NCBI GenBank assembly: GCA_964504565.1
Contig: CAZDEY010000014.1
Location: 1-64,000, forward strand
Origin: Cesiribacter sp964504565
Lineage (GTDB): Bacteria > Bacteroidota > Bacteroidia > Cytophagales > Cyclobacteriaceae
Direction: 5' to 3'
Length of the DNA: 64,000 nt
Position numbers and translations under genes: made by a program. Of this stretch, positions 63,879-64,000 are shown piece after piece (positions within the stretch are counted from its first letter, which is position 1; every line of letters starts with the position of its first letter). Below the pieces are notes generated by a model. It was not told where the DNA came from, made no database searches, and saw only the letters and a list, made by a program, of their open reading frames with translations.

Positions 63879-64000
63879 ATGCTTGGTATTTAAGATTTGG
63901 TGGGTTTTCTTTGACGATCCTAATTTATACTCTACAGCCAGTAGTAGTTTTAATACCTCACATAATAATTGATAATCTCTATGGTACGTTCTATACTATT

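Overview
The window comes from a member of the Bacteroidota, most likely of the Cytophagia. The evidence is a BatD protein, a SusC-type outer-membrane barrel, a type IX secretion (Por) sorting domain on a secreted nuclease, a VanW protein, promoters of the form TTTG-N20-TAnnTTTG, and the near absence of Shine-Dalgarno sequences. Base composition is mid-GC by eye, with several clearly AT-rich insertions (18.1-19.2 kb, 26.5-27.0 kb, 44.9-49.4 kb).

Layout. 0-12 kb: housekeeping and repair genes (batD, queG with a GNAT enzyme, tag, a polysaccharide flippase, an M23 peptidase, a two-gene heterodisulfide-reductase-like Fe-S module) and tRNA-Phe. 11-18 kb: an HxlR regulator divergent from an NAD(P)-binding protein, DUF1028, a membrane thioredoxin, a quinone oxidoreductase and an MsbA-type ABC exporter. 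18-30 kb: a duplication scar, a von Willebrand lipoprotein, a thioester alpha-2-macroglobulin (A2M) and PBP1C, followed by a POT transporter broken by an amber codon. 30-38.5 kb: a SusC-like barrel that lacks its plug domain, immediately followed by a second thioester A2M that carries a complete SusC-type plug inside it. 38.7-44.8 kb: lipoproteins, a VanX-like dipeptidase, a membrane protein and VanW. 44.9-50 kb: an AT-rich defence island (IetA/IetS, an RxxxxH HEPN-like protein, a tyrosine recombinase). 50-64 kb: a sensor kinase, a secreted T9SS nuclease, an AAA/TPR pair, an SDR, HflKC, a Fic protein with a concentric palindromic operator, and a damaged M61 peptidase.

The most interesting coding system is the barrel/A2M pair: the plug missing from the receptor gene is encoded 10 bp downstream, inside a periplasmic protease-trap-like protein. 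The most interesting non-coding signal is a family of intergenic arrays whose sequence differs from site to site but whose period is always 7 bp (or 14 bp). They sit at gene ends, leaders and promoters, and some occur as inverted pairs that fold into long hairpins.

Caution on sequence quality. There is a run of 10 N at 56024-56033. Three genes (the HxlR regulator, the AAA ATPase, the M61 peptidase) look damaged by loss of one base from a short homopolymer. Two genes carry in-frame TAG codons, both inside CTAG. Some of these lesions are probably assembly errors rather than biology.
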